From NCBI RefSeq assembly GCF_003732665.1, contig NZ_MOBP01000006.1:558001-622000 (forward strand): a stretch of 64,000 bases of DNA. Direction: 5' to 3'. A program made the position numbers and the translations under genes. Shown here piece after piece: positions 17,136 through 27,094 of the stretch. The notes under the pieces were generated by a model. It saw nothing but the letters and a program-made list of their open reading frames with translations, did no database searches and was not told the DNA's origin. This DNA is from Pseudomonas frederiksbergensis (GTDB lineage Bacteria; Pseudomonadota; Gammaproteobacteria; Pseudomonadales; Pseudomonadaceae). Each line of letters opens with the position of its first letter. Within the stretch, counting starts at the first letter, position 1.

Positions 17136-18143
17136 ATGTTCCCCAGAACCTTGCTGTGCCTCGCTGTTTTCAGTGCTTCCACACCTTTGCTCGCCGATAC
17201 CGTCTGGTTGAAAAACGGTGACAAATTGAGCGGCAAGATCACCGTGTTCGATGGCGGCAAGCTGCTGATCCAGACCGAATACGCCGGTGCGGTCCCGATT
17301 GACTGGAAACAGGTCAAGACCCTGGAGAGCGATCAGGAATTGCTGGTCAAGCAGGATGCCTATAACGGCGAGAAGGCCAAGTCGTTGAAGGCCGCAGAAG
17401 ATGGCAAGGTCACCCTGGCCAATGGCGAGGCGCCGAAAACCGTCGAGCTGGCGAGTATCCAGCAGATTCTCAAGCCCAAGCCGGTCGTCGAAGACCTGGT
17501 ATGGAAGGGTAATGTCGACATGGCGCTGGATTACCAGCGCGCCGAGCGCGATACCGATGATTACGATGTCGGCTTCAAGACCACGGCCCGTCATGGTCGC
17601 TGGCGCCATACCGCAGAAGGTGAGTACAACCGCGAGTTCCAGGATGACGTGGTTACCACCGACAACTGGCGGGCCGAGTATTCCCTTGACCGATTCCTCA
17701 CCGAACACTGGTACTGGGATGGTCGCGTGAACTACAAGCGCGACAAGGTCGAAGACCTGTCCCGTCAGCGCGTTGTCGGTACGGGTCCGGGGTATCAGTT
17801 CTGGGATAACGAGCTAGGCGCGTTCTCCCTCGGCTCTCTGATCAACCGTACGGATTACGAGTACCGGGATGGTGGCAAGGACAACTTCTATTCCGTGGCC
17901 ATGAAGTGGGACTACAACCGTTATCTGATTGGAAAGAAGGTTGAGTTCTTCACTAACGGCGAGGTGGGCAAGCCGTTGTCCGGCGTGGCCGATTACTCGC
18001 TCGATGCGGAAATGGGCCTGCGTTACAAGGTCACCGACTGGGCGTCGCTCAACCTTAAAGCCGAACGGGACGTCATCAGCGGCACCAACGATGCTGATTT
18101 GAACAAGACGCGCTATACCGCAGGGTTTGGCGTGGCTTGGTAA
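17136..18143 (+). CDS. DUF481 outer-membrane family protein
   Basis: 335 residues. A signal peptide ends after LLADT (residue about 21). A small beta domain (WLKNGDKLSGKITVFDGGKL) precedes a C-terminal DUF481 region (about residues 110-335) of repeated amphipathic strands ending in GFGVAW, a terminal aromatic as in beta-barrel proteins. It is probably an outer-membrane beta-barrel of unknown role, related to YdiY. The ATG at 17136 is chosen over a TTG 6 bases earlier. The ribosome binding site is weak for both. Confidence 0.8.
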   Translation: MFPRTLLCLAVFSASTPLLADTVWLKNGDKLSGKITVFDGGKLLIQTEYAGAVPIDWKQVKTLESDQELLVKQDAYNGEKAKSLKAAEDGKVTLANGEAPKTVELASIQQILKPKPVVEDLVWKGNVDMALDYQRAERDTDDYDVGFKTTARHGRWRHTAEGEYNREFQDDVVTTDNWRAEYSLDRFLTEHWYWDGRVNYKRDKVEDLSRQRVVGTGPGYQFWDNELGAFSLGSLINRTDYEYRDGGKDNFYSVAMKWDYNRYLIGKKVEFFTNGEVGKPLSGVADYSLDAEMGLRYKVTDWASLNLKAERDVISGTNDADLNKTRYTAGFGVAW

Positions 18144-18154
18144 TACGCTGGACG

Positions 18155-18189
18155 AAAAAGATCGCAGCCAAGGCTGCGATCTTTTTTTG
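18155..18189 (+). terminator. Intrinsic terminator after the DUF481 gene
   Basis: AAAAAGATCGCAGCC pairs with GGCTGCGATCTTTTTTT over a 2-base loop. It starts 12 bases after the stop. Confidence 0.9.
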
Positions 18190-18212
18190 TGCGGGCAAAA
18201 ACAAGCGCCCAC

Positions 18213-18246
18213 AAAAAAGCCCCGCTTTTAAGGGCGGGGCTTTTTA
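18213..18246 (-). terminator. Intrinsic terminator of the cold-shock gene
   Basis: AAAAAGCCCCGC / GCGGGGCTTTTT hairpin, 17 bases past the stop of the leftward csp gene. Confidence 0.88.
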
Positions 18247-18262
18247 CTAAAGCAAGTACAAG

Positions 18263-18472
18263 TTAGATAACTTGAACTTCTTCAGCTTGCATGCCTTTCT
18301 GACCGCGGGTAGCGATGAAAGAAACCTGTTGGCCTTCTTTCAGGCTTTTGAAGCCGTCGGATTGGATAGCTTTGAAGTGAACGAACAGATCGTCACCGGA
18401 TTGTGGAGTGATGAAGCCGAAGCCTTTTTCATCGTTGAACCACTTAACAGTACCAGTTTGGCGATTAGACAT
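18263..18472 (-). CDS. Cold-shock domain protein (CspA family)
   Basis: 69 residues, a single OB-fold nucleic-acid-binding domain. RNP1 KGFGFI (residues 16-21) and RNP2 LFVHF (29-33) are intact. It acts as an RNA chaperone. The gene has AGGAG 6-10 bases before its ATG (complement of 18481-18485) and a long upstream region typical of csp leaders. Which csp paralogue it is cannot be decided. Confidence 0.93.
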   Translation of the reverse strand: MSNRQTGTVKWFNDEKGFGFITPQSGDDLFVHFKAIQSDGFKSLKEGQQVSFIATRGQKGMQAEEVQVI

Positions 18473-18826
18473 GGTGTAACTCCTTGAACAAAGATAACTG
18501 CGACGCAGGAAGAACCCTGGCCGAGACTGAGTGCAAAGAGCAGGAAAAATTCTTGTAGATGGTTGGATCGAAATTCAACATATCGTGTAGAGATTCTCAG
18601 TGACACAAGCAGCACAGTGGCGCCACCTTAACCCTTTTTCCGTAACGTGCCAATGCTTCCTGCGAAGGTTTCTCTATTTTCGTGACTGACGGTGCATCTT
18701 ATTGGCGCCAAGGCCCGGCAATCAGGGGGGATCGGCGAGAATTAATACCTGCGCTTTGAACCCTGGGCGTGCGCCTAGTAAGATGCCGGACAGAATTTTT
18801 CCACCTCGCTATTCAGGACACCCGCC
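18473..18826. other. Divergent leader/promoter region of csp and dcd
   Basis: 354 bases with no supported gene. The csp-proximal half is AT-richer and probably holds the long 5' leader that folds at low temperature. I could not define a conserved cold-box with certainty. The dcd side has AGGACACCCGCC just before its ATG. Confidence 0.4.
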
Positions 18827-19393
18827 ATGAGCATCAAATCGGACAAGTGGATTCGCCGCATGGCGCAAGAGCACGGCATGATCGAACCGTTCGTCGAGCG
18901 CCAGATGCGCGGCGAAGGTGCCGAGCGGCTGATTTCCTACGGTGTGTCGAGCTACGGCTACGACGTGCGTTGCGCCGGTGAATTCAAGGTGTTCACCAAC
19001 ATCAACTCGGCGATCGTCGACCCGAAGAACTTTGATGAAAAGAGCTTCGTCGACGTAACCAGCGATGTCTGCATCATCCCGCCGAACTCCTTCGCCCTGG
19101 CCCGCACCGTGGAATTCTTCCGCATTCCACGCAACGTGCTGACCATTTGCCTGGGTAAAAGCACCTACGCCCGCTGCGGCATTATCGTCAACGTGACGCC
19201 GCTCGAGCCGGAGTGGGAAGGCCACGTCACATTGGAGTTCTCCAACACCACGACCCTGCCGGCGAAAATCTACGCCAATGAAGGCGTCGCACAGATGTTG
19301 TTCTTCGAATCCGACGAAGAGTGCGAAGTCTCCTACAAGGACCGTGGCGGCAAGTATCAGGGCCAGCGCGGCGTCACCTTGCCACGCACCTGA
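18827..19393 (+). CDS. dcd: dCTP deaminase
   Basis: 188 residues, trimeric dUTPase-fold enzyme that deaminates dCTP to dUTP for dTTP synthesis. Conserved [28 protein letters not shown] and the catalytic Glu in [11 protein letters not shown] are present. The C-terminal [14 protein letters not shown] binds the triphosphate. Length and both ends match the family. Confidence 0.96.
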   Translation: MSIKSDKWIRRMAQEHGMIEPFVERQMRGEGAERLISYGVSSYGYDVRCAGEFKVFTNINSAIVDPKNFDEKSFVDVTSDVCIIPPNSFALARTVEFFRIPRNVLTICLGKSTYARCGIIVNVTPLEPEWEGHVTLEFSNTTTLPAKIYANEGVAQMLFFESDEECEVSYKDRGGKYQGQRGVTLPRT

Positions 19394-19499
19394 TCCGTCC
19401 ATCTGACAGTTCCCGGGAATTCTTGAGCGGGTAGACACTCTATTGGGTGTACTGCCCGGTTCGCGCACAGCGGACGGGGCCATCGCTCAGGAGTGCTCT

Positions 19500-19709
19500 A
19501 TGAAGATCGATCCCCGAATAAGTGCCGAACTGGCAAGGCTTGAGCCCAATCAGATTGGCGTTTTGGCCTGGTCCTTATTGGCACATCCGCCAATCAACAT
19601 GGCAGGGGGCATCCCCGGCCAGCCCGATCCCGATACCCCCAACGAACAACCCACCGAGCCCGGTGAGCCCACCCTGCCGGATGAGCCGCCTCCCGCTCCG
19701 GTTGCCTGA
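19500..19709 (+). CDS. Small proline-rich hypothetical protein
   Basis: 69 residues from an ATG with AGGAG 7 bases upstream. The N-terminal 35 residues look helical (MKIDPRISAELARLEPNQIG). The C-terminal half is a P/E/D-rich low-complexity tail (PDPDTPNEQPTEPGEPTLPD). No signal peptide is seen and no family is recognised. It lies just downstream of dcd. Confidence 0.5.
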   Translation: MKIDPRISAELARLEPNQIGVLAWSLLAHPPINMAGGIPGQPDPDTPNEQPTEPGEPTLPDEPPPAPVA

Positions 19710-19735
19710 CACCTGCTCTCGCGCCGTATCAACGT

Positions 19736-19826
19736 GTAGGAGCAAAGCTTGCTCGCGAAGGCGTCGTATCAGCCAACATCATCGTTGGATGGACAGCCGC
19801 CTTCGCGAGGAAGCTTTGCTCCTACA
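19736..19826. repeat. REPIN (GTAGGAGCAAAGC variant)
   Basis: GTAGGAGCAAAGCTTGCTCG at the left, inverted at the right as GAGGAAGCTTTGCTCCTAC. The spacer is about 40 bases. Confidence 0.85.
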
Positions 19827-19835
19827 GGGTGAACG

Positions 19836-20492
19836 TCAGTTCACTGGCCATATTTCGTGGTCGCCGATGACGAAGATCCGACAACTCTCGTCCATATCGA
19901 CCTGATACCCGCCGGTAAACGCGCCGAACGCGGGCAATAAACTGATTTCCATCCCCAGCCTGAAACACGCCAGGCGCAAGCTTTGACGGCCTCTGCCGTT
20001 CAGCCGATAGACCGGATGCACATGCCCCGCCAGAACATGACGGCTCGCGTGCGGAGCCGGTTCATGCTGCAGGGCAAACGGTCCCAGCAGTAAAGGCTCG
20101 GGCACCACGCGGATGTTCAGCGAGGCCGGCGGATCCCCCGCCCGTTTGTCATGATTGCCCCGAATCAGTGTCATCGGCAGATCGCGATGGCGTTCTCGCC
20201 AGGCTGCCAGCGCCATCAAGGTGTCCACCGCGTGCGAACCGGGTCCGTGGAGAAAGTCGCCGAGGAAAATCAGCTGACGGCAGGGCAGGGCGGCCAGCAA
20301 CCCGTCCAGTATCGTGATGTTTTGCGCGGTCGTGCCCCGTGGCACGGGCTGGCCGAGGCTGCGATAGGCCGCAGCCTTGCCGAAATGCACATCGGCGATC
20401 AGCAGGGCTTGCTGGGCAGGCCAGTAGACCGCTTTCTCGGGTAGCAACCAGAGTTCTTCGCCGGCCAGGCGCACAGGATAAGGCGCGCCCAT
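19836..20492 (-). CDS. pdeM: Ligase-associated metallophosphoesterase/endonuclease PdeM
   Basis: 218 residues, calcineurin-like phosphoesterase. Metal ligands are visible in IADVHFGK (D34, H36), LGDFLHG, RGNHDK and AGHVHP. It belongs to a four-enzyme repair set known in P. putida (Lhr-Core, MPE, ATP-dependent ligase, exonuclease) and acts as a Mn-dependent DNA nuclease. Its start shares one base with the stop of the helicase gene, so the two are translated together. Confidence 0.9.
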   Translation of the reverse strand: MGAPYPVRLAGEELWLLPEKAVYWPAQQALLIADVHFGKAAAYRSLGQPVPRGTTAQNITILDGLLAALPCRQLIFLGDFLHGPGSHAVDTLMALAAWRERHRDLPMTLIRGNHDKRAGDPPASLNIRVVPEPLLLGPFALQHEPAPHASRHVLAGHVHPVYRLNGRGRQSLRLACFRLGMEISLLPAFGAFTGGYQVDMDESCRIFVIGDHEIWPVN

Positions 20493-22978
20493 CAGGCTTT
20501 CCCGGTCTGGGCGGTTTTCTCGAGATCGCCGACCATTCGCCGGATGCGATCCGCCAGTTTCTCGGAGCTCATGCTTTCGCGCACCCGCTCCACCAGCAGC
20601 GGAAAGCCCAGGGGCGTAGGACGTTTGATCTGATGCAGATCGAATTTAAGACGGTTGATGCGTGCCAAGGTCTGCTCCAGTCGCCGAATATCCAATTCTT
20701 CCCGTAGGACTTCTTCCCCGGCCTGGGCCAGCAGCAGGTTGTCGGCGTCGTATTGCTTGAACACTTCAAAGAACAACCCACTCGATGCCTGAACCTGTCG
20801 CGTACTTTTCGGCGCGCCGGGGTAGCCGGCAAACACCAGCCCGGCAATCCGTGCGATTTCCCGAAAGCGCCGCAGCGCCAGTTCACCGGCATTCAGGCTC
20901 GCGAGCACATCCGCCAGCAGAGCCTCGGCGCTGAACAATTGGGGATTCAGGTGCCGTGACCAATCGACTTCGGTAGCACTCAGCAATTCGAGGCCGTAGT
21001 CGTTGACCGCAATCGAAAACGTCACCGCCTGCCGTTGACTGATCCGCCAGGCCAGCAGGCTCGCCAGCCCCAAATGCACCTGGCGTCCGGCGAACGGATA
21101 GAGGAACAAGTGCCAGCCCTCGCGGGATTTGAGCGCTTCCGCCAGCAGGGAATCAACGGTCGGCAATCCGGACCAGCGTTGCTGCACCTCCAGCAATGGC
21201 CGCACGGCCATCATTTCCGGGCCGACAAACTGACTCGATGCCGCCGCACTGAACCGCGCCACCACCGCTTGGGCCAACTCACTGGACAGCGGCATGCGCC
21301 CGCCATTCCAGCGCGGCACCGCGGCTTTTTTCACGTTGCTGCGCCGCACGTACGCGGTCATGTTTTCCACGCGCACCAGTTCCAGCAAACGCCCCGCGAA
21401 CAGAAACCCGTCACCGGGCTTGAGCCGGGCGATGAACCCTTCCTCGACACTGCCCAATTGCTTGCCGCCACCACCCTTGCTCCAGAATTTCAACTGAATG
21501 CTCGCATCGCTGACGATGGTGCCAATGCTCATGCGATGCCGCCGCGCCAGTCGCGCATCGGGGACACGCCACACGCCCTGTTCATCGGGTTCGACCCGGC
21601 GATAATCCGGATACGCCGTCAGGGAAAGTCCGCCGTGGCGTACGAAAGCCAGCGCCCAGGCCCAATCCGCCAGCGTAAGGTCCCGATAAGCCCAGGCGCC
21701 GCGGACTTCTTCGTACAGCTCATCGGGCAAAAAACCACCGCCCAGCGCCATGCTGACCAGGTGCTGCACGAGCACGTCCAGCGGTTTGTAGGGCGATTCG
21801 CGCGGTTCTATTCGACGTTGCGCCACGGCGTCCTGCGCGGCGGCGGCTTCGATCAGCTCCAGGCTGTGGGTCGGCACCAGCGTCACCCGCGAAACGCGCC
21901 CCGGCGCATGCCCTGAACGCCCGGCCCGCTGCATCAACCGCGCCACACCTTTGGCCGAGCCGATTTGCAGCACCCGCTCCACCGGCAGGAAATCCACGCC
22001 CAGATCCAGGCTGGACGTGCAGACCACGGCTTTGAGTTGGCCGTCCTTGAGGGCGCGCTCGACCCAATCGCGGGTGTCTCGCGACAACGAACTGTGATGC
22101 AAGGCGATCAACCCGGCCCAATCCGGGCGCGCTTCAAGTAACGCTTGATACCAGATCTCCGATTGCGCCCGGGTGTTGGTGAACACCAGCGTGCTGGGGC
22201 TGGAATCGAGTTCGGCGACCACCTGCGGCAACATTTTCAAGCCGATGTGTCCCGCCCAGGGGAAACGCTCGATGGTCGGAGGCAGCAGCGTATCGACCCG
22301 CAGTTCCTTGCCGTTCTGGCCCTGGACGCTGATGCCGCCACCTTGTGGGATCAATACCTGCTCGGCGTGGGACTGGTTACCCAGCGTTGCGGAAACGCCC
22401 CAGACGATCAGTTCCGGATGCCAGCGACGCAAACGAGCGAGGGCCAGTTGCAGTTGCACGCCGCGTTTGTTGCCGAGCAATTCGTGCCATTCATCGACCA
22501 CTACCATGCGCAGGGTCGAGAGCGCCGTTTGTGCATCGGCGCGGGCGAGCAGCAGGGTCAGGCTTTCGGGGGTGGTGATCAGTGTCGTCGGCAGGCGCCG
22601 GCTCTGACGGGCGCGTTCGCTGCTGCTGGTGTCGCCGGTCCGCAGGCCGACGCTCCACGGGATCTGCAAATCGGCCAGTGGCGTTTCCAGGGCGCGGGCG
22701 GTGTCGGCAGCCAGGGCACGCATGGGGGTTATCCACAGCACTGTCAGCGGTGGCGCGACCGGTTTGCGTTTTCGGGAAGTTTCAACGGGCGCGACAGCCG
22801 AGGCAAAGCGATTGAGCGCGCCGAACCACACCGCGTAGGTTTTACCGGCACCGGTGCTGGCATGCAGCAACCCGGACTCACCGCGCTTGATTGCCGCCCA
22901 CACTTGTTTCTGAAAGGCGAACGGCTTCCAGCCGCGGGCGGCGAACCAGTGTTTTGCGTAGTCGGGGGAGGTTCCCAT
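20492..22978 (-). CDS. Lhr-Core family DEXH DNA helicase (ligase-associated)
   Basis: 828 residues. Superfamily 2 3'-5' helicase with Walker A STGAGKT near residue 41, DEWH box (VVDEWHEL), SATLGN (motif III), and the QRAGRSGH motif VI. The Lhr winged-helix and Lhr-core C-terminal region follow to the end. The short form without the extra C-terminal Lhr domain is the type found in the ligase-associated repair cluster. It is co-operonic with pdeM. Confidence 0.92.
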   Translation of the reverse strand: MGTSPDYAKHWFAARGWKPFAFQKQVWAAIKRGESGLLHASTGAGKTYAVWFGALNRFASAVAPVETSRKRKPVAPPLTVLWITPMRALAADTARALETPLADLQIPWSVGLRTGDTSSSERARQSRRLPTTLITTPESLTLLLARADAQTALSTLRMVVVDEWHELLGNKRGVQLQLALARLRRWHPELIVWGVSATLGNQSHAEQVLIPQGGGISVQGQNGKELRVDTLLPPTIERFPWAGHIGLKMLPQVVAELDSSPSTLVFTNTRAQSEIWYQALLEARPDWAGLIALHHSSLSRDTRDWVERALKDGQLKAVVCTSSLDLGVDFLPVERVLQIGSAKGVARLMQRAGRSGHAPGRVSRVTLVPTHSLELIEAAAAQDAVAQRRIEPRESPYKPLDVLVQHLVSMALGGGFLPDELYEEVRGAWAYRDLTLADWAWALAFVRHGGLSLTAYPDYRRVEPDEQGVWRVPDARLARRHRMSIGTIVSDASIQLKFWSKGGGGKQLGSVEEGFIARLKPGDGFLFAGRLLELVRVENMTAYVRRSNVKKAAVPRWNGGRMPLSSELAQAVVARFSAAASSQFVGPEMMAVRPLLEVQQRWSGLPTVDSLLAEALKSREGWHLFLYPFAGRQVHLGLASLLAWRISQRQAVTFSIAVNDYGLELLSATEVDWSRHLNPQLFSAEALLADVLASLNAGELALRRFREIARIAGLVFAGYPGAPKSTRQVQASSGLFFEVFKQYDADNLLLAQAGEEVLREELDIRRLEQTLARINRLKFDLHQIKRPTPLGFPLLVERVRESMSSEKLADRIRRMVGDLEKTAQTGKA

Positions 22979-23063
22979 GCCGGCGGTGTGCGCTCTGAAC
23001 GTGTTCCTTCAGTGACCGCGGCGGCATGCGAAAGGTTTAATGGCAATACACGGTCCTGTAGGA

Positions 23064-23110
23064 GCCGGGCCTGCGTGTCAACTGTCAGGGTTGACAGTTG
23101 CCCGGCATTT
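23064..23110 (+). repeat. Inverted repeat with terminator-like tail
   Basis: CAACTGTCA (23079-23087) / TGACAGTTG (23092-23100), with an outer GCCGGG (23064-23069) / CCCGGC (23101-23106) pair and then ATTTTT. It could be a terminator or a regulatory hairpin. The bases just upstream (CCTGTAGGAGC) resemble half a REP. Confidence 0.5.
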
Positions 23111-23193
23111 TTATGCGTGTTTTTCTGCGCTTGTCTGACGGCCAGCCGTATCCGCCGTCGGTTGATGTTAATCAATCAAAGGTGGATATCGGT

Positions 23194-23622
23194 ATGACGG
23201 ACTTTAACGATGTGAACGATACGGTAGCGGTGGACCTGCCGGGTCGCCTGGACGCTACGGCTTCCAGCAAGGATCTCTCACTCGTATTCGATCAAAACGA
23301 CACGGTGGCCTACCGCGTTGTTGATGATGTGGGACTGCAATTTATCGACTCTCGCCCGGTGGGCCCTGGTGATCCCACAAGGCAGTTTCGGTTGAATATC
23401 GGGGTCAGTATCAATGCGACACCCAAGGAATACCTCATCAACGATGCAACGACGGACGCTCTCGTGATGTTCAGGGGCCAAGGCGGAACTAATAAGGTCA
23501 TTGGTGGCCTGCGCGTAATCAAGAATGACGCTACCGGCTTGGCTGGGGAATTCAACGGGACCTGCACCCTGGGTGACAGTCAATACAAAATAATGTGCCC
23601 TGAGTTCAGGGTTGATAAATAG
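23194..23622 (+). CDS. Hypothetical protein of unknown family
   Basis: 142 residues from an ATG with AGGTGGA 7 bases upstream. The frame continues upstream to 23098, but that part runs through the hairpin. The sequence alternates hydrophobic and polar residues (DLSLVFDQNDTVAYRVVDDV) and looks all-beta. It has two cysteines near the end (GTCTLGDSQYKIMCPEF). No signal peptide or membrane segment is seen. It has lower GC than its neighbours and stands alone between two core operons, suggesting acquisition. Function unknown. Confidence 0.55.
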   Translation: MTDFNDVNDTVAVDLPGRLDATASSKDLSLVFDQNDTVAYRVVDDVGLQFIDSRPVGPGDPTRQFRLNIGVSINATPKEYLINDATTDALVMFRGQGGTNKVIGGLRVIKNDATGLAGEFNGTCTLGDSQYKIMCPEFRVDK

Positions 23623-23692
23623 CGCAACTGAGCGTCGGAGTATTGGCGGGTCGGTCCCACGATCCGCCCATACGTCCAGTATCAAAACAGCC

Positions 23693-24457
23693 CTATTTCA
23701 AATTGCCGCTCAGAAACTGCTTCAACCGCTCGCTCTTCGGACTGCCCAACACATCCTCCGGCGCCCCTTCTTCCTCCACCAGGCCCTGGTGCAGAAACAA
23801 CACCTGACTCGACACCTTACGGGCGAAGCTCATTTCGTGGGTCACCATGATCATGGTCCGGCCTTCTTCGGCCAGGCCCTGAATGACCCGCAGTACTTCA
23901 CCCACCAGTTCAGGGTCGAGGGCCGAGGTCGGCTCGTCGAACAGCATCACTTCCGGCTCCATCGCCAGCGCGCGGGCAATCGCTACACGCTGTTGCTGAC
24001 CACCGGAGAGGAACGCCGGGTACTGATCAGCAACACGTGCCGCCAGGCCAACCTTGTCGAGGTAGCGCCGGGCGCGGTCTTCGGCTTCCTGTTTACTGCA
24101 ACCCAGCACCCGGCGCGGGGCCATGGTGATGTTTTCCAGCACGGTCATGTGGCTCCACAGGTTGAAATGCTGGAACACCATGGCCAGGCGCGTGCGGATG
24201 CGCTGCAGTTCATCGGCATCGGCCACGTGCATGCCATGGCGATCCTGGATCATGCGGATGTTCTGGCCGTCCAGGCTCATTGCGCCGTCGTTGGGCTGTT
24301 CGAGAAAGTTGATGCAGCGCAGAAAGGTACTTTTGCCCGAGCCACTGGCGCCGATCAGGCTGATGACGTCGCCGGTCTTGGCCTTGAGCGAAACACCTTT
24401 GAGCACTTGGTGGTCGCCGTAGCTTTTGTGCAGGCCTTCGATGGTCAATTTATACAT
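23693..24457 (-). CDS. Amino-acid ABC transporter ATP-binding protein (HisP/AotP type)
   Basis: 254 residues. Walker A GASGSGKS (about 37-44), signature LSGGQQQR, Walker [15 protein letters not shown] and the switch histidine VTHEMSF are all present. It energises uptake of basic amino acids (arginine/ornithine in the Aot system). It is last in a five-gene operon ordered binding protein - permease - permease - deacylase-like - ATPase, which is the order of aotJQMOP in P. aeruginosa. Confidence 0.9.
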   Translation of the reverse strand: MYKLTIEGLHKSYGDHQVLKGVSLKAKTGDVISLIGASGSGKSTFLRCINFLEQPNDGAMSLDGQNIRMIQDRHGMHVADADELQRIRTRLAMVFQHFNLWSHMTVLENITMAPRRVLGCSKQEAEDRARRYLDKVGLAARVADQYPAFLSGGQQQRVAIARALAMEPEVMLFDEPTSALDPELVGEVLRVIQGLAEEGRTMIMVTHEMSFARKVSSQVLFLHQGLVEEEGAPEDVLGSPKSERLKQFLSGNLK

Positions 24458-24470
24458 GGGGCATGCATCC

Positions 24471-25589
24471 TCAAGGCGAAAGTAGGTAGCCGCTGCGATA
24501 GGCTTCGGTGCCCGCGACGTGGGCGATCACCATGCCGGCAGTGGCCATGCGTCGCAGCGAACGGGCGTACATCAGCCCGGCGGCGGTGCAATGGATAGGG
24601 GTGACCTGATCGTTGATCGGGTCGATGACTTCGGCAATCAACTGCCCGGCTTCCAGGTATTGGCCCGGCACTGCGGTGAACACCAGCAACCCGCCCACCG
24701 GCGTGGCCACCGGTTCCACCCCGGCCAGCGGAGTGGCCGGGTAGGGCAGTTCGGGCAGAGGCGCGGCTTCGCCAGCGATGGCGCCGAAGTGAATCAGGTA
24801 GTCGATCAGCGCCTGGCAATCCTTGCTGGCCAACGGGTGATACACATCGCCCTGGCCGCGCAATTCAACGGTGACCGAGAAACTGCCCAGCGGAATATCG
24901 AAATGCTCGCCGAAGCGCTCCTTCAATTGCCACCAGAGCAGGGTGAAGCATTCATCGAACGACTGGCCGCCGGAGTCGGTGGCCAGCAAACTCGCCTCGG
25001 CGCCGATATAGCGCGCCAGCGGCTCGACCTGAGGCCAGGCCTCGGGCGTGGTGTAGAGGTGGGCGACCGCTTCGAAATCGCAATGCAGGTCCAGCACCAT
25101 GTCCGCGTCGCAGGCCAGCCGTTGCAGGGTCAGGCGCTGGGATTGCAGTTGCGTGGCGGCCGTCTGGCGGGCGAGGGCGTGGCGCAGGCTGCGGCGGATC
25201 AGCACGAGGTTGTGGTGCGGATCGTCGCCGAGCTGGCCTTCGATCTCGTTGCCCACCTCTTCGCTCAAATCGAGGAACCAACGGTTGAAGTTCTGCCCGC
25301 TCTCCAGCTCATAGCGGCCCAGGGGCACGTCCATCAGCACCTGTTCCAGGCCCACCGGGTTGGCGACCGGCACCAGCACGATTTCGCTGCGCAGGCGGCC
25401 AGCGGCTTCCAGCTCCGCCAGGCGTTGCTTGAGGTGCCAGGCCACCAGCATGCCGGGCATTTCATCGGCGTGCAGGGACGACTGGATGTAGATCTTGCCC
25501 GCGCCATTGGCCGGGCCGAAATGGAAGCTGTGGATTTGTCGTGCGGTCCCCGGCAGCGGGGCCAGCAAGTCATGTTTCTGGTGGCGCAT
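24471..25589 (-). CDS. Succinylglutamate desuccinylase/aspartoacylase family protein (AotO-like)
   Basis: 372 residues. Zinc carboxypeptidase-like fold with H-x2-E in [10 protein letters not shown] (near residue 43) and the later histidine in [10 protein letters not shown]. It has a C-terminal biotinyl-lipoyl-like region ([20 protein letters not shown]). The gene sits inside a basic amino-acid ABC operon, the position of aotO in P. aeruginosa. The substrate is unknown. The frame extends 27 codons upstream, but the ATG at 25589 gives the natural N-terminus [11 protein letters not shown] and lies just after the permease stop. Confidence 0.85.
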   Translation of the reverse strand: MRHQKHDLLAPLPGTARQIHSFHFGPANGAGKIYIQSSLHADEMPGMLVAWHLKQRLAELEAAGRLRSEIVLVPVANPVGLEQVLMDVPLGRYELESGQNFNRWFLDLSEEVGNEIEGQLGDDPHHNLVLIRRSLRHALARQTAATQLQSQRLTLQRLACDADMVLDLHCDFEAVAHLYTTPEAWPQVEPLARYIGAEASLLATDSGGQSFDECFTLLWWQLKERFGEHFDIPLGSFSVTVELRGQGDVYHPLASKDCQALIDYLIHFGAIAGEAAPLPELPYPATPLAGVEPVATPVGGLLVFTAVPGQYLEAGQLIAEVIDPINDQVTPIHCTAAGLMYARSLRRMATAGMVIAHVAGTEAYRSGYLLSP

Positions 25590-25602
25590 TGTGTGAAAAA
25601 TC

Positions 25603-26313
25603 CTAGTGAGTCGGCCCGAGGAAGGCCAGCCATCGGCGTTCGGCAAGGCGGAACAGGCCGACCAGGGCAAAGGTCACGGTCAGGTAGATCAGCGCGGCAA
25701 TGCCGAACGACTGAAAGGTCAGGAACGTTGCCGAGTTGGCATCCCGCGCAACTTTCAGGATGTCCGGGATGGTCGCGGTGAACGCCACGGTGGTCGAGTG
25801 CAGCATCAGGATCACTTCGTTGCTGTAATAAGGCAACGAGCGACGCAGGGCCGACGGCATGATCACGTAGGCATACAGCTTCCAGCCTGTAAGACCATAA
25901 GCCTTGGCCGCTTCGACTTCACCGTGGTTCATGCTGCGGATCGCCCCGGCGAAAATCTCCGTGGTGTAGGCGCAGGTGTTCAGGGCGAAGGCGAGGATGG
26001 TGCAATTCATCGCATCGCGGAAGAAGGCGTCCAGCACCGGTTGCGCCCGGATGGCGGCCAGGCTGTAGATCCCGGTGTAGCAGATCAGCAACTGGATGTA
26101 GAGCGGCGTGCCACGGAACAGGTAGGTGTAAAACTGCACCGGCCAGCGAATGTAGAAGTGCGGCGACACCCGGGCGATGGACAGCGGGATCGACACCAGG
26201 AAACCGATGAAAATAGAGGCGCTGAGCAGCCACATGGTCATGGCCAGGCCGGTGATGTGGTAACCGTCGCTATAAAGGAAGGGTTTCCAGTATTCCTGCA
26301 AGAGTTCGATCAT
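25603..26313 (-). CDS. Amino-acid ABC transporter permease (HisM/AotM type)
   Basis: 236 residues with five hydrophobic segments and the EAA loop (GEVEAAKAYGLTGWKLYAYVIMPSALR). It forms the membrane channel with the second permease. It overlaps that gene by 4 bases (ATGA). Confidence 0.9.
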   Translation of the reverse strand: MIELLQEYWKPFLYSDGYHITGLAMTMWLLSASIFIGFLVSIPLSIARVSPHFYIRWPVQFYTYLFRGTPLYIQLLICYTGIYSLAAIRAQPVLDAFFRDAMNCTILAFALNTCAYTTEIFAGAIRSMNHGEVEAAKAYGLTGWKLYAYVIMPSALRRSLPYYSNEVILMLHSTTVAFTATIPDILKVARDANSATFLTFQSFGIAALIYLTVTFALVGLFRLAERRWLAFLGPTH

Positions 26314-27038
26314 CGTACGGCCTCCCGGGAGCCGGCGGCGTAGCGGCGTTCAAGCTTGCGCAGGACGAAGTTGGAAGCGCTGGTGATCAGCAGGTAAATC
26401 AGCGCTGCCAGGACCAGGAAGTAGAACAGTTGATAGGTGCTTTTACCCGCATCCTGGGCAGCCTTGACCAGGTCGGCCAGGCCGATGATCGACACCAGGG
26501 CGGTGGCCTTGAGCATCACCATCCAGTTGTTGCCGATGCCCGGCAGGGCGAAACGCATCATCTGCGGGAACACCACGATCCAGAAGCGCTGGCCGCGTTT
26601 GAGGCCGTAAGCGGTGGCGGCTTCGACCTGACCCCGCGGCACGGCAAGGATCGCCCCGCGGAAGGTTTCAGTGAAGTACGCGCCGTAAATGAAGCCCAGG
26701 GTGATGACCCCGGCGCTGAATGGGTTGATCTCGATGTATTCCCATCCCATGTATTCGGTGAACGTCGTCAACCAGGTTTGCAGGCTGTAGAAGATCAGCA
26801 GCATCAGCACCAGGTCCGGCACGCCGCGAATCAGCGTGGTGTAGAGCTGGGCCGGCAAGCGCAACAATTTGGATTTCGACAGTTTGGCACTGGCGCCCAG
26901 CAAGCCGAGTAAAACGGCGACCAAGAGCGACAACGCCGATAATTTGATGGTCATCCAGGTGCCTTCCAACAGCAAAGGACCGAAGCCCTTGAGGCTGAAG
27001 GCTGAGAGCCCCAGGCTTTGTAATAGGTTTTCGAACAT
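26310..27038 (-). CDS. Amino-acid ABC transporter permease (HisQ/AotQ type)
   Basis: 242 residues, polar amino-acid permease with five membrane segments and the EAA loop (GQVEAATAYGLKRGQRFWIVVFPQ). Partner of the AotM-type permease. A hairpin with a T run lies between it and the upstream binding-protein gene. Confidence 0.9.
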   Translation of the reverse strand: MFENLLQSLGLSAFSLKGFGPLLLEGTWMTIKLSALSLLVAVLLGLLGASAKLSKSKLLRLPAQLYTTLIRGVPDLVLMLLIFYSLQTWLTTFTEYMGWEYIEINPFSAGVITLGFIYGAYFTETFRGAILAVPRGQVEAATAYGLKRGQRFWIVVFPQMMRFALPGIGNNWMVMLKATALVSIIGLADLVKAAQDAGKSTYQLFYFLVLAALIYLLITSASNFVLRKLERRYAAGSREAVR

Positions 27039-27058
27039 AAATCAGCAACCTGATCGAG

Positions 27059-27089
27059 TAAAAAAAGCGCCCATCGCGAGATGGGCGCC
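27059..27089 (-). terminator. Attenuator-like terminator between binding protein and permeases
   Basis: GCGCCCATC (27067-27075) / GATGGGCGC (27080-27088), followed leftward by a run of T (A at 27059-27066 on the given strand). It probably lets the binding protein be made in excess over the permeases. Confidence 0.8.
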
Positions 27090-27094
27090 GGGCA

